A stretch of 22,808 bases of DNA. Source: a virus. The stretch is taken from IMG/VR virus record IMGVR_UViG_3300051212_000256, positions 1-22,808 of that record; one strand, written 5' to 3'. Below the pieces are notes generated by a model. It worked only from the letters and a program-made list of their open reading frames with translations, ran no database searches and was not told where the DNA came from. The translations under genes and the position numbers were made by a program. This document shows positions 9,302 to 16,685 of the stretch, one piece after another. Every line of letters begins with the position of its first letter. Positions within the stretch are counted from its first letter, which is position 1.

Positions 9302-11041
9302 TTATCTTTGAGTTACGGTTCGTGCCGAAGCGTTTGCTGTTCCACCCATTGTTAGGCTGGAAAGTAAACTTTGTAATCCTTGTGGAGGTTGAGCGCCACC
9401 TGCTGGAGGAGCGGCGGGAGCAGGGGACGGTTGCTCAACCATAGGTGCTTCCCCAGCAGGTGGTAATTCTGGAGCGAACACATCATTGATTGCGTCCTCA
9501 ATCTGAGTGCCCTTCTGGCGCATACGGATAACTTCTGCAATCTTCTTAACAATTGTAGTTGGGTCTCCGCCATTAGCAATAAGTTGTGGAATAGCCTGTG
9601 CTGAAGCATTCAAAGATGAGATAAGCGCATTGCGCATCTCTTCTACTTCAATCTTTTCCTGCTCCTGAGTTACGTTAACTCCAAATGGCAATTCACGCTG
9701 TGCTAGGTCCTTAGAGATTAACTTACCGCCAAGAGCCTGCAACATAAAGATAAGTCCCTGCGCTGGATTTAGACCAGCCAACATTCCATAACGGACATCA
9801 GCGGAGTAGTCTCCCTTAATATCCTTTGATGGTAGATACTCAATTGCGTAAGGTGAACCAGAATCAATACCACGAATAGACTTTGTTTCGTTAAAGATTT
9901 TCTCATCTACTTCAAAGCAGAGTGAGATTACAGCCTTTAATGTAGATGCAAAGATAGCCTGCGCTGACTTGACCTGTGTATCAAATCCGCCCATAAGGGC
10001 TTGAACGCCTTGACCAGTAATGATTGAAGCATCAACATTACCAGTACGTGATTCTGGATAGCGTGTACCTGTGCGTAGTTCATTCTGTAGAACCGCTTGC
10101 TCATTAAACAATGAGCCAGATACTGGTAGTTCAACTCGGCGAACACCTGCTGGGTTCTTAGTACGGATAACTCCGTCACCACCGAATTGGAACTCGTTCA
10201 CATCGTCAGGAACAATAAGTGGTGACTGAACGGCCTTCTCTGTTGCTTCCATTGCAAGTAATGCAAAACGATTGCGAAGCAATTGAATACCGAGTACATC
10301 ATCAAACTGTCCACGCATCTCACCATCAACGGTTGGTCGCTTTGCGACTACAACCATCATCTTGCCAATAGGATTCTTGGCACGGGAGATAACTAGGTTC
10401 TGGCGGTCTGGAACGTAGATGATAGATTGATACTGGTCGTAGTAACGAACAATATCGAATCTAGCATTCATGTCTTGGTCATAACCATCACGACCAAGTA
10501 AAGCGTCAGTATGCTCTGGGAACTGAGAAACCAATTCAGCCAGTGGCATAGAGTAACGCTTAGCAAAAGCAACGCAGCGTCCGTAGCGGTCAAACTCAGG
10601 ATACGCCCCGACAGGACTTTCTACGCGAATACGCGGCAACTTTGCTTCAGTGTCCAGTTCAATAATGAACGGAACAAACCCAAATGTGATGTACCAGTCT
10701 GCACCTGTATACATCTGTACTTGCAACTCAGAGTTGTAAAGATAGTTAGCAGCAATGCGAGTACGGTTGTCTGCTGCTTTACGAGCACGGTCTTTTACTT
10801 GGCTAACTACTGAGCAGTTAACTGCTGGTAGTGGAGCCATAACTTCAGATAAGTCACGGGCTACAATGTCAACAAAGTTGGCAACTACGTTAGCCTCTAC
10901 ACCTTCTGGAAAAAAATCAGGATAAACGCTAGAAATCTGACCTTGACGGACTAGCAATACATCTTGATGGCGACCATCACGGTCACGGCTGCGGTCTCGA
11001 AGAGACGCAACACGTGCAAAAATCTGCTTATCAGTTAGCAT
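9302..11041 (-). CDS. Portal protein
   Basis: A 579-residue protein directly downstream of the terminase and two basic-protein genes. The size, lack of membrane segments and general pattern fit phage portal proteins, which form the dodecameric DNA channel at one capsid vertex and bind the terminase. These features include an N-terminal helical part, a mixed central domain with QFDDVLGIQLLRNRFALLAM, a stem-like helical region with IITGQGVQALMGGFDTQVKS near 345-365, and a helical C-terminal half. The last about 60 residues (PELPPAGEAPMVEQPSPAPA and on) are Pro/Ala/Gly-rich and probably disordered. The ATG overlaps the previous stop as TAATG. I call it portal on context plus general sequence character, not on a specific catalytic motif. 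A structure prediction would settle it. Confidence 0.75.
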   Translation of the reverse strand: MLTDKQIFARVASLRDRSRDRDGRHQDVLLVRQGQISSVYPDFFPEGVEANVVANFVDIVARDLSEVMAPLPAVNCSVVSQVKDRARKAADNRTRIAANYLYNSELQVQMYTGADWYITFGFVPFIIELDTEAKLPRIRVESPVGAYPEFDRYGRCVAFAKRYSMPLAELVSQFPEHTDALLGRDGYDQDMNARFDIVRYYDQYQSIIYVPDRQNLVISRAKNPIGKMMVVVAKRPTVDGEMRGQFDDVLGIQLLRNRFALLAMEATEKAVQSPLIVPDDVNEFQFGGDGVIRTKNPAGVRRVELPVSGSLFNEQAVLQNELRTGTRYPESRTGNVDASIITGQGVQALMGGFDTQVKSAQAIFASTLKAVISLCFEVDEKIFNETKSIRGIDSGSPYAIEYLPSKDIKGDYSADVRYGMLAGLNPAQGLIFMLQALGGKLISKDLAQRELPFGVNVTQEQEKIEVEEMRNALISSLNASAQAIPQLIANGGDPTTIVKKIAEVIRMRQKGTQIEDAINDVFAPELPPAGEAPMVEQPSPAPAAPPAGGAQPPQGLQSLLSSLTMGGTANASARTVTQR

Positions 11042-12471
11042 TATCTACTATTCCTTTTTGCTCGTGCAACGGCTTCTGCAATCGCTTTTCTTTGTGCTGG
11101 TGTAAGTTTCTTCCGAGCAGCGGCAATGCGTTGTTCAATTGTATCGTTTTGCTTACGCTTTGCTCGTGCTTGTCTTTTTAAAATTGCTAGTCTTTCATCT
11201 GGAGTTAAACGCTTGCGTATTGGTGCATCTTTAGGGCCAGCAGGTTTTTTACTAGGACCTTTAACGATTTTTTCACGAAGGATTCCTTGAATAGCACGTG
11301 CATCCATATCGCGCATTGCTGCTTTTTCTTCTTTACTTAATTCAGCAAATGCTTTCTTAATTGCAGTGAGTTCATCCTTTGGACCCCTATCGTCCTCAGT
11401 GTCTCGATTTTTTCTATCTGGTTCTCGCTTGTCAATGCTTTTACCAGCACGACCGCCACCAGGCATTAAACCTGCATCTTTTTCTGTTGAAATCCATTCG
11501 CGTGGGTCGCCCTTTTTCTTTCCTGAAACCCAATATCCTTGCGGAACATCATCTGCTTCTTGTACATCTGCTCGATTTTTATTTTTATTAATAGCACGGC
11601 GTGTTCGAGCAGACCTTGCTGCTTCTTCTGGACCACTCGGTCTAGAAGGTCTAGCAGGTCGTGTAGTTACAGACTCTTTGCCAGTAATTCTTCCTCTAGC
11701 ATTGGCAGCAATACGGCGTTGCCTTGCTGCTTCTTTAGCCTCTTTTACTTCCTTAGGGCTTCTTTTAACTGCTGGCTTTGTAACCTTAGCGCTTGTATCT
11801 ACTTCTTTAATAACACGTCTAATTGGCTTAATTACTTTTGCACCACTATAACCAGCAGGTGGTCGTACTCGTGATGCAACTTTTGCTGCGTCAACTGGAT
11901 TTAAAGGACGCTGTTCTGCGCGTTGAGCAACTCTTGCTCTTGCTTTAGGACTAGTAGCAATATCTGCTTGAACACGACGATTGCGTTCTGCTCTAATAGC
12001 AGCCTTTTTAGTTAATGGTCCTGCTGCTGGCTTACGCTCAGACAGTCTAACTGGTGTCCTAGTTAATTCTTTTTTCTTTGCAACTCTTGCTACAGTCTGT
12101 GCTCGGTTTCGAGACATAACAACTTTAGCCTTCTCGGCTGCAACTCTTGCTACCTTTTCAGGATTTTCTGCAAGCATACGCTTTGCCATTGCTTCAACAG
12201 AACCTTCACCCTTTGATGCAGCCCAAGCCTTATCAAGTTTAGGGTCAGAGTATCCAGTGCCCCTGTATTCATAACGCTTAGGGCCTACGTTAATCCCTTT
12301 GTCTGCTAACTTCTTAGCAGCACGGGATTCATTACGTACAATCAATTCAGCAACTTGGCGCTTAGTTAATCCTTTTGCTGCAGCATTTGTTAATGCTTTT
12401 TTAGCAGCAGTAGATACAGCAGCACGGGCAATAAGTGATGCCACTCCAGCGGCTATCAATGGTACTGGCAT
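11041..12471 (-). CDS. Highly basic, histone-H1-like Lys/Arg/Ala-rich protein
   Basis: A 476-residue protein extraordinarily rich in Lys, Arg and Ala, with few aromatic residues or cysteines. It begins with a helical, somewhat hydrophobic segment (MPVPLIAAGVASLIARAA), followed by long basic stretches resembling histone H1 tails. An unusual less basic island lies near 305-345 (DDVPQGYWVSGKKKGDPREW). The C-terminus is again Arg/Lys/Ala helical (LTPAQRKAIAEAVARAKRNS). Its stop overlaps the portal start (TAATG). With the gene upstream it forms a pair of basic proteins between terminase and portal. DNA or RNA binding, possibly packaging or condensing the genome in the head, is a reasonable inference. 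No known family recognised. Confidence 0.8.
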   Translation of the reverse strand: MPVPLIAAGVASLIARAAVSTAAKKALTNAAAKGLTKRQVAELIVRNESRAAKKLADKGINVGPKRYEYRGTGYSDPKLDKAWAASKGEGSVEAMAKRMLAENPEKVARVAAEKAKVVMSRNRAQTVARVAKKKELTRTPVRLSERKPAAGPLTKKAAIRAERNRRVQADIATSPKARARVAQRAEQRPLNPVDAAKVASRVRPPAGYSGAKVIKPIRRVIKEVDTSAKVTKPAVKRSPKEVKEAKEAARQRRIAANARGRITGKESVTTRPARPSRPSGPEEAARSARTRRAINKNKNRADVQEADDVPQGYWVSGKKKGDPREWISTEKDAGLMPGGGRAGKSIDKREPDRKNRDTEDDRGPKDELTAIKKAFAELSKEEKAAMRDMDARAIQGILREKIVKGPSKKPAGPKDAPIRKRLTPDERLAILKRQARAKRKQNDTIEQRIAAARKKLTPAQRKAIAEAVARAKRNSR

Positions 12472-12480
12472 CTCTACTCC

Positions 12481-13224
12481 TTACTTCTTCTTTGGTGAAA
12501 TTTTTACAGCACGCTTACGTAATACTGCTGGAGCCTTGCTTCCACTATTAATTCTTACAGTTCCTCTAGGAGGATTTGCTGGATTTGGTGTTGGCTTACG
12601 TGTTGGCTTACGTGCGGCAACAGCACGTGGGATAAATACACGAGGTCTTTCGCCATATTTAGTATCTTTAATTGGCGCTTCAACAAAATCATCAGAACTG
12701 CCTTTTGTTGGTTTTGCAGAATTAATTTGAATTGGAAGTTTTTTATCTGCTGCACGTTTAACAGGTGCATTTCTTTTAAGAGTTTTTAAACTTGGTCCAC
12801 GGAAAGTAGAATCAATATAATTCATACTAGGGCTATTCATTGTTCTTAATTGGTCATCTTTAATAAGTCTTTTAGCAGCAGCCTTTTGTGATGCTGTAGT
12901 AATTTTATTACCACGTGTTTCAAGACCTGGACCAGAAGCAGTCTTGCGTGGAATAACTCTAACTCCAGTTTCTTTTTCTCTTTTTGCCGCTTCTACAACT
13001 CTCCTTGCGGGTATTGTAATTTTTTGCTCGTAGTTCTTTTTTTGTGCAATGCTGGCAGCCTTGGCTGCTTTAGCAGTCTTGACCGCAGTTGCTGCAGCGC
13101 GACCTATAGGAGTAGCAGTAGCAATACCAATAACAAGAGCACGAGTACGAGACTGTTGTGCCTTTGATGTTGCCTTGACTTTAGATGCTGGCGTAACAGA
13201 GGTTACAGGTACTTTCTTAGCCAT
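12481..13224 (-). CDS. Highly basic Lys/Ala/Pro-rich protein
   Basis: A 247-residue protein with composition like its 476-residue downstream neighbour: Lys/Arg/Ala-rich throughout, with a short weakly hydrophobic stretch near 28-45 (RALVIGIATATPIGRAA). The C-terminal part is Pro/Lys/Arg-rich (RKPTRKPTPNPANPPRGT) and ends PKKK. It starts 9 bases after the terminase stop and ends 9 bases before the next gene. No catalytic motif is visible. The pair looks suited to neutralising DNA charge, so a DNA-condensing or packaged core protein is an inference. An alternative is a scaffold or assembly factor with a disordered tail. Confidence 0.8.
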   Translation of the reverse strand: MAKKVPVTSVTPASKVKATSKAQQSRTRALVIGIATATPIGRAAATAVKTAKAAKAASIAQKKNYEQKITIPARRVVEAAKREKETGVRVIPRKTASGPGLETRGNKITTASQKAAAKRLIKDDQLRTMNSPSMNYIDSTFRGPSLKTLKRNAPVKRAADKKLPIQINSAKPTKGSSDDFVEAPIKDTKYGERPRVFIPRAVAARKPTRKPTPNPANPPRGTVRINSGSKAPAVLRKRAVKISPKKK

Positions 13225-13233
13225 AGTCTTTCC

Positions 13234-15120
13234 TTATCCGAATTGTTCTTGCCACTGCTGTTGTAGTGCAAGGTCTAGGTTTACAGTTCCACGCTTTGAT
13301 AGTTGAGCACGGGTAGCCCAACGGTTCTCTGTGTATCGTGAGATAACAGTGCTCTGTTGCATCAACTCACGCAAGCGCAAGAATGCAAACCACATAGCCA
13401 TCACGCAGTCAGTCTTGCCTTTGGTCTCAGGCTTCCACGTAATGAGTTGTTGGATTAAAGCCTTCACTCCCTCTGAACCATCAGTGGAAGGAAACTCAAT
13501 TGTGTTGTTTTTCTGGAATACTCCATCGTTCATAGTGCCTAGCATCGTTGACATAGATGCAACACCGTGCGCAGTATCCCACTTGTTCTTAGCGGTAAAG
13601 TGTGGCTTTAAACTACAGCCATACTGTGACAGCCATTCGCGCAAATCGTTATCGAGTTCATAGGCTTTCTGGTGTGCGTTAATTTCCACACGGAACTCAT
13701 TAGGGCGATACTTGATTGTAAACTCTTCAATCATCGCACGAATCTTTTGTGGTGTTGGCTCAGACATGTTCTCACAGTCCAGCACATACATTTTTCCGTC
13801 AAGACGGTTATAGGTCATCGCTACAAACGCGGCGTGGCCTCTTCCCATAGCAGGGTCAAATCCAACAACTGTATAACCTTCTACACTGGTCGGATGTCCC
13901 ACCGCGCCTGGTTTTAACGGACCTCGCTTACGCATACCCTTGGTGCATGACTGCACCAGTGCGGGTGGGAAGATGGAATCTTCTTCGACATCCTCCTGCT
14001 GATAGACCAAAGCCCACGTACTAGGTGTTACTTCGCCACGGCGTTTGAAAAGCGCTGGCCCATCCCACTTAGGATATAGCCCTTGCTCATCGGGTGTGTC
14101 CTCGTCTCCATCCCACGGGATGTCAGACTTAGGCCAAAGTGTTACCCATTCTTCTGGGTTCTTTCCATACTCCAGTACCGCTGGCATAGCCATGTAAGTA
14201 AATGGGCACTTACCATTAGACCAATGCTTCGGATTACGAAGTTCCTTATAAAAATCATTCGCCGCAATTCGTGTACCCACAATCAGCAACTTGCCGTTTT
14301 TACCCAAACGGGTAATAACTTCCTTCTGCAACCAGTTAATTTGCTTGTCCCACTCATGGGCGTTAGCGGTGGTGATGCAGTCATCCAGGATAATCAAGTC
14401 AGCACGTGCGCCGTAAATCTGTCCACCCATACCAAGTGCTTGGATAGTCGGGTCTTTTTCACTTGAGTCTCTGGCCTCGCCTCCAAGATAGACAGTATCT
14501 ACCTTCCAGGTATCAGCATCTTGTTTCCAGCCGCCCTCTGGCCCATAGGCTGTTTGTAACTTCAGCCAACGTGGGTGGGACAATCTTTGCTTAATTGCAT
14601 ACACAAACTCTCGTGCTTTATTGAGAGTCTTGGAAACCACAATGATACGCACATTGGGATTGAGGGCGATACGATAAGTCGAATAGTTAACAGTCACCAC
14701 AGTGGACTTAGCGTGCTCAGGGGGTACGTTAACCAATAGGCGGTTCTGGTCGCCAGGCTCATAAATCATAGAGTCGTGGAGCCAAGAGGGTTCTTCCCCC
14801 TCCAGTAGGTCAATCCAATCCTGATGGTGCTCAAAGACCCTTTGCCCCAGAAATACCTCTGAAAACTGGGAAAAGGAAATTTCATCCTTTGCCACTCCAA
14901 GGGAGATGGTGGACTTATTTTTGGCATCAGCCTTGGCATCCTCTAAATCACGGGCAAACTTTTTATCCCGCATTAGCCAGATTCTTAGGGTGTCTTCTTT
15001 GTACCCTAGTTGCTGCATAGCCCTTGGGGCACCCATGCCCTCGGCAACCAGTGCCAAAAGTTTGGCCTTTGCCTCCGCAGTCTTTTGAGTGCGGGGGTTA
15101 TTGCTCTTACTAAAAGTCAT
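13234..15120 (-). CDS. terL: Large terminase subunit (ATPase and nuclease), with N-terminal helix-turn-helix-like segment
   Basis: The 628-residue motor that pumps and cuts phage DNA at the portal. Residues about 22-62 (GAPRAMQQLGYKEDTLRIWL) look like a helix-turn-helix of the small-terminase type, so DNA recognition may be fused to the motor. Walker A is the variant LLVNVPPEHAKST (128-140), with Ala in place of the usual Gly before Lys. Walker B is ADLIILDD (240-247). A coupling motif LLIVGTR lies at 278-284. The nuclease domain has Asp422 in VVGFDPAMG, Glu479 in RVEINAH and Asp571 in KTDCVMAMW, the expected acidic triad. Length is typical. The start ATG at 15120 follows AGGATAATAA. No separate small terminase gene is visible nearby. 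It heads the leftward operon, beginning next to the intergenic control region. Confidence 0.95.
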   Translation of the reverse strand: MTFSKSNNPRTQKTAEAKAKLLALVAEGMGAPRAMQQLGYKEDTLRIWLMRDKKFARDLEDAKADAKNKSTISLGVAKDEISFSQFSEVFLGQRVFEHHQDWIDLLEGEEPSWLHDSMIYEPGDQNRLLVNVPPEHAKSTVVTVNYSTYRIALNPNVRIIVVSKTLNKAREFVYAIKQRLSHPRWLKLQTAYGPEGGWKQDADTWKVDTVYLGGEARDSSEKDPTIQALGMGGQIYGARADLIILDDCITTANAHEWDKQINWLQKEVITRLGKNGKLLIVGTRIAANDFYKELRNPKHWSNGKCPFTYMAMPAVLEYGKNPEEWVTLWPKSDIPWDGDEDTPDEQGLYPKWDGPALFKRRGEVTPSTWALVYQQEDVEEDSIFPPALVQSCTKGMRKRGPLKPGAVGHPTSVEGYTVVGFDPAMGRGHAAFVAMTYNRLDGKMYVLDCENMSEPTPQKIRAMIEEFTIKYRPNEFRVEINAHQKAYELDNDLREWLSQYGCSLKPHFTAKNKWDTAHGVASMSTMLGTMNDGVFQKNNTIEFPSTDGSEGVKALIQQLITWKPETKGKTDCVMAMWFAFLRLRELMQQSTVISRYTENRWATRAQLSKRGTVNLDLALQQQWQEQFG

Positions 15121-15207
15121 TTATTATCCTGTCCCAAGGCAGTATTGTCCCATCTACAAACAGCCTGTTCAGTCAGTTTGTAACAGACAGTAGATACAGT
15201 CTGTACG

Positions 15208-15226
15208 CAAGGGCCTAAAGCCCTTG
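15208..15226. other. Hairpin, perfect 7-bp stem
   Basis: CAAGGGC and GCCCTTG flank a five-base loop (CTAAA). No T-run follows on either strand, so it is not a standard intrinsic terminator. It is directly followed by GGCAATAAATTGCC (15237-15250), another 6-bp inverted repeat. Confidence 0.6.
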
Positions 15227-15300
15227 CTATAGTATCGGCAATAAATTGCCTCTACTATATATTAATCCGTTCAACAGCCCATTCCGAACGGTTTACAGCC

Positions 15301-15316
15301 TGTGATTTACATCACA
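15301..15316. promoter_or_regulatory. GlxR/Crp-type operator palindrome
   Basis: TGTGATTTACATCACA matches exactly the actinobacterial GlxR consensus TGTGANNTANNTCACA and the E. coli CRP half-sites. It sits inside the divergent control region. A rightward -10-like TATAAC begins 5 bases downstream, so binding there would overlap a promoter core. For a possible leftward promoter (TATAGT on the minus strand, 15259-15254), the site centre would fall near -61, an activating distance for Crp-type proteins. The motif is seen; binding and direction of control are inferred. Confidence 0.55.
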
Positions 15317-15376
15317 GTACTATAACCGCAGGTCAGAGCAGTATTAGCAGGGTAGTAGCAGGGGCATACTGTTGTA

Positions 15377-15413
15377 CGGAAATAGTTTTTGTAGAGATAC
15401 TCTACTGTTTCCG
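15377..15413. other. Hairpin with nested stem
   Basis: A 9-bp outer stem (CGGAAATAG with CTGTTTCCG, one G-U pair) encloses an inner stem TAGAG/CTCTA with loop ATA. It carries the decamer TAGAGATACT (15392-15401), which recurs at 16124-16133 in the second leader hairpin upstream of the gene at 16152. Confidence 0.55.
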
Positions 15414-15422
15414 AAAGCAATT

Positions 15423-15458
15423 AAACAGTCTGGGGTCATTGAGACCCCAGTACTGTTT
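15423..15458. other. Very stable 15-bp hairpin
   Basis: AAACAGT plus CTGGGGTC pair with GACCCCAG plus ACTGTTT, with a single bulged T and the five-base loop ATTGA. This is the strongest stem-loop in the intergenic region. It is followed by GCTACC rather than a T-run rightward. On the minus strand the preceding bases also do not give a clear U-tract, so termination is possible but not typical. Confidence 0.7.
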
Positions 15459-15486
15459 GCTACCGCTCAGTCTGTACTGTTAGTCA

Positions 15487-15517
15487 GAGCGCTGAGCAGG
15501 AGGCTATCTCGGCGCTC
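15487..15517. other. Hairpin, 10-bp stem with one G-U pair
   Basis: GAGCGCTGAG (15487-15496) pairs with CTCGGCGCTC (15508-15517) around an 11-base loop that contains AGGAGG. If transcribed rightward, the purine-rich loop could resemble a ribosome-binding site, but no start codon with a sensible frame follows. Confidence 0.5.
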
Positions 15518-15586
15518 CATTAATAATAAACATTCCGCGCCCCAGTTTAATTTAAAATCCTAACTGGCTGAGACAGTCGGGCTGTG

Positions 15587-15661
15587 CTGTAGCACGGCAG
15601 TCTAGCAAAAAGCGCTAGACAGCCATGCCCTGCTAAAGGTAAGAAGTTGGAAATACCAACT
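15587..15661 (+). promoter_or_regulatory. Two-hairpin 5' leader element, copy A
   Basis: Stem 1 (15592-15628) has an inner helix GTCTAGC/GCTAGAC with a 7-base loop AAAAAGC, an A/A symmetric mismatch, and an outer GGC/GCC helix. Stem 2 (15645-15661) is AGTTGG/CCAACT with loop AAATA. A ribosome-binding site (AAAGG) and the ATG at 15675 follow within 13 bases. Copy B at 16064-16140 has the same architecture and two compensatory pair changes, supporting a conserved RNA structure. Confidence 0.7.
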
Positions 15662-15674
15662 GCGAAAGGTAGTT

Positions 15675-15800
15675 ATGAAAATAGAATGTATTGTTTGTAG
15701 TATAGATGATATAAGTAATTGTGATTGTTCATACCTAATAAGCGGTACAGATAGTGAAAAACTATATTGGAACTACGTAAGAATTATGAGGAAAAAGTGA
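15675..15800 (+). CDS. Small cysteine-containing protein (41 residues)
   Basis: Reads MKIECIVCSIDDISNCDCSY at the start and ends IMRKK. Cys5, Cys8, Cys16 and Cys18 form CxxC and CxC pairs that could hold a zinc or iron ion. The start follows AAAGG and lies directly after hairpin leader A. The stop overlaps the next ATG as TGATG, the best evidence that it is a real, coupled gene. Family unknown; function not assignable. Part of a group of Cys-rich small proteins in this arm. Confidence 0.6.
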   Translation: MKIECIVCSIDDISNCDCSYLISGTDSEKLYWNYVRIMRKK

Positions 15801-16060
15801 TGAAAGTAATTCGTGTAGTTAATAATGTTGCCCCTGCAGGTTCCGTTGCAATCGGCAGAGGTACCGTATGGGGCAATCCGTTCATAATCGGAGCAGATGG
15901 AGATAGAGATACCGTTATCTCCAAGTTCTACCACTATGCTAAATGGCGCTTAGAGCGCGAGCCTGAGTGGTTAAAGCCACTAGTTGGCAAGGATTTAGCG
16001 TGCTACTGCTCACCGAATCCATGCCATGGAAATGCAATAATCAGCCTGCTAAATGAGTAG
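15800..16060 (+). CDS. DUF4326 family protein
   Basis: An 86-residue protein. I chose the ATG at 15800 (MKVIRVVNN) over the upstream ATG at 15767 because GAGGA lies seven bases before it and it is coupled to the preceding stop. The family signature is clear: VVNN at the start, GRGTVWGNPFIIGADGDR (24-41) and GKDLACYCSPNPCHGNAI near the C-terminus, with CxC and PCHG. DUF4326 proteins are common in phages; the molecular role is unknown. The conserved Cys/His residues could bind metal (inference). It is the second gene in the first leader-hairpin module. Confidence 0.85.
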   Translation: MKVIRVVNNVAPAGSVAIGRGTVWGNPFIIGADGDRDTVISKFYHYAKWRLEREPEWLKPLVGKDLACYCSPNPCHGNAIISLLNE

Positions 16061-16063
16061 GTT

Positions 16064-16140
16064 CTATAGCATGGCAGTCCAGCAAACTGCGCTGGACAGC
16101 CATGCCTTGGTTAAGATTGTAGTTAGAGATACTAACTACA
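16064..16140 (+). promoter_or_regulatory. Two-hairpin 5' leader element, copy B
   Basis: Stem 1 (16069-16105) has outer CATGGC/GCCATG, an A/A mismatch, inner GTCCAGC/GCTGGAC and the loop AAACTGC. Stem 2 (16118-16140) is TGTAGTTAG/CTAACTACA with loop AGATA. Against copy A, the inner stem 1 U-A pair becomes C-G, and a stem 2 G-C pair becomes A-U. GAGAGG and the ATG at 16152 follow directly. It starts four bases after the stop of the DUF4326 gene. Confidence 0.7.
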
Positions 16141-16151
16141 GAGAGGAAACT

Positions 16152-16295
16152 ATGCACACAATCAGAACAATCCTCCTGCAAGACCAACAGTGCCAATGGT
16201 GCGGTGGACATGAAGTTATCTACTGCAAGCCCTGTGACCATTCCGAGTGCGATAACTGCGGAGCAGGAGGTTACTGCCAATGTCTGAGCAACTAG
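16152..16295 (+). CDS. Cys-rich putative zinc-binding microprotein (47 residues)
   Basis: Starts at ATG 16152, with GAGAGG upstream, right after leader copy B. The sequence MHTIRTILLQDQQCQWCGGH continues with a CKPC pair, a CDNC pair and a terminal CQC, that is three or more CxxC knuckles in under 35 residues, plus histidines. This arrangement suggests one or two structural zinc ions. It overlaps the start of the next gene by 16 bases. Small zinc-ribbon proteins in phages can be RNA- or protein-binding regulators, but no family is recognised here. Confidence 0.7.
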   Translation: MHTIRTILLQDQQCQWCGGHEVIYCKPCDHSECDNCGAGGYCQCLSN

Positions 16296-16678
16296 GTATC
16301 TCAGTCACCAATGCGTGCTATGCCTGCTACATGCTAGATGAAATCTGCATGGAGTGTGAGGACACTCGCACAGCCCGTGATAGCAACATTGCCCATGCCA
16401 TCGTGGATGAAGGCAATCTTCAGTACCGCAAGCAACTATCCTACAATCTGCCCGAAGATTCAGGGCATGAGTGGGTAGGCGCTACAACCAGAGTAGAACC
16501 GTACTTTGTATGGGCTACTCAGACATGGGAGGACACTCGAGAAGAGTTCCTCCCACCAATTACAGTGATAACAGACCGTCTGTTTGAACTGAACATGGAA
16601 ATGCCACCAAACTCAATGGTGTGCCAAACCTGCCACTACACATGCAACAAGCATGCTGCATGTCCAAACTGTAACTAA
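16280..16678 (+). CDS. Protein with N- and C-terminal Cys clusters (132 residues)
   Basis: Starts at ATG 16280 with AGGAGG nine bases upstream, inside the end of the previous gene. Residues about 13-26 hold CYAC and CMEC, and the C-terminus holds CQTC, then Cys/His and a last CPNC. The two pairs at each end could each bind zinc, or the termini could share a site. The middle is an acidic, Trp-containing segment (EWVGATTRVEPYFVWATQTW). Family not recognised; likely a nucleic-acid or protein-binding accessory (inference). Confidence 0.75.
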   Translation: MSEQLGISVTNACYACYMLDEICMECEDTRTARDSNIAHAIVDEGNLQYRKQLSYNLPEDSGHEWVGATTRVEPYFVWATQTWEDTREEFLPPITVITDRLFELNMEMPPNSMVCQTCHYTCNKHAACPNCN

Positions 16679-16685
16679 CCATCTA

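Larger units (their letters stand above)
15121..15674. other. Divergent intergenic region with many hairpins; no convincing gene
   Basis: A 554-base stretch between the leftward terminase and the first rightward gene. I see no supported protein gene; the only sizeable frame (15372-15563 plus) lacks a ribosome-binding site and recognisable composition. It holds at least six perfect or near-perfect stem-loops, a GlxR/Crp-type palindrome and AT-rich promoter-like patches (15251-15266; TATAAC at 15321). It probably contains leftward late and rightward early promoters. It could also be a structured RNA, a packaging (pac/cos) site beside the terminase, or an origin. Which of these is not decided by the sequence. 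Confidence 0.8.

Noticed and set aside
11366-11851. Plus-strand frame of 161 residues opposite the basic-protein gene
   Set aside because: It is an antisense shadow produced by the Lys/Arg/Ala-rich codons; no start signal or plausible domain.
15423-15458. Intrinsic terminator
   Set aside because: The stem is strong, but no T-run follows in either direction, so I list it only as a hairpin.
15372-15563. Plus-strand frame of 63 residues in the intergenic region
   Set aside because: It has no ribosome-binding site, lies over several hairpins, and its composition does not resemble a real protein.
15121-15674. tRNA gene or CRISPR array
   Set aside because: No cloverleaf with a GGTTCGAAT-like T-arm and no regularly spaced identical repeats with unique spacers are present.
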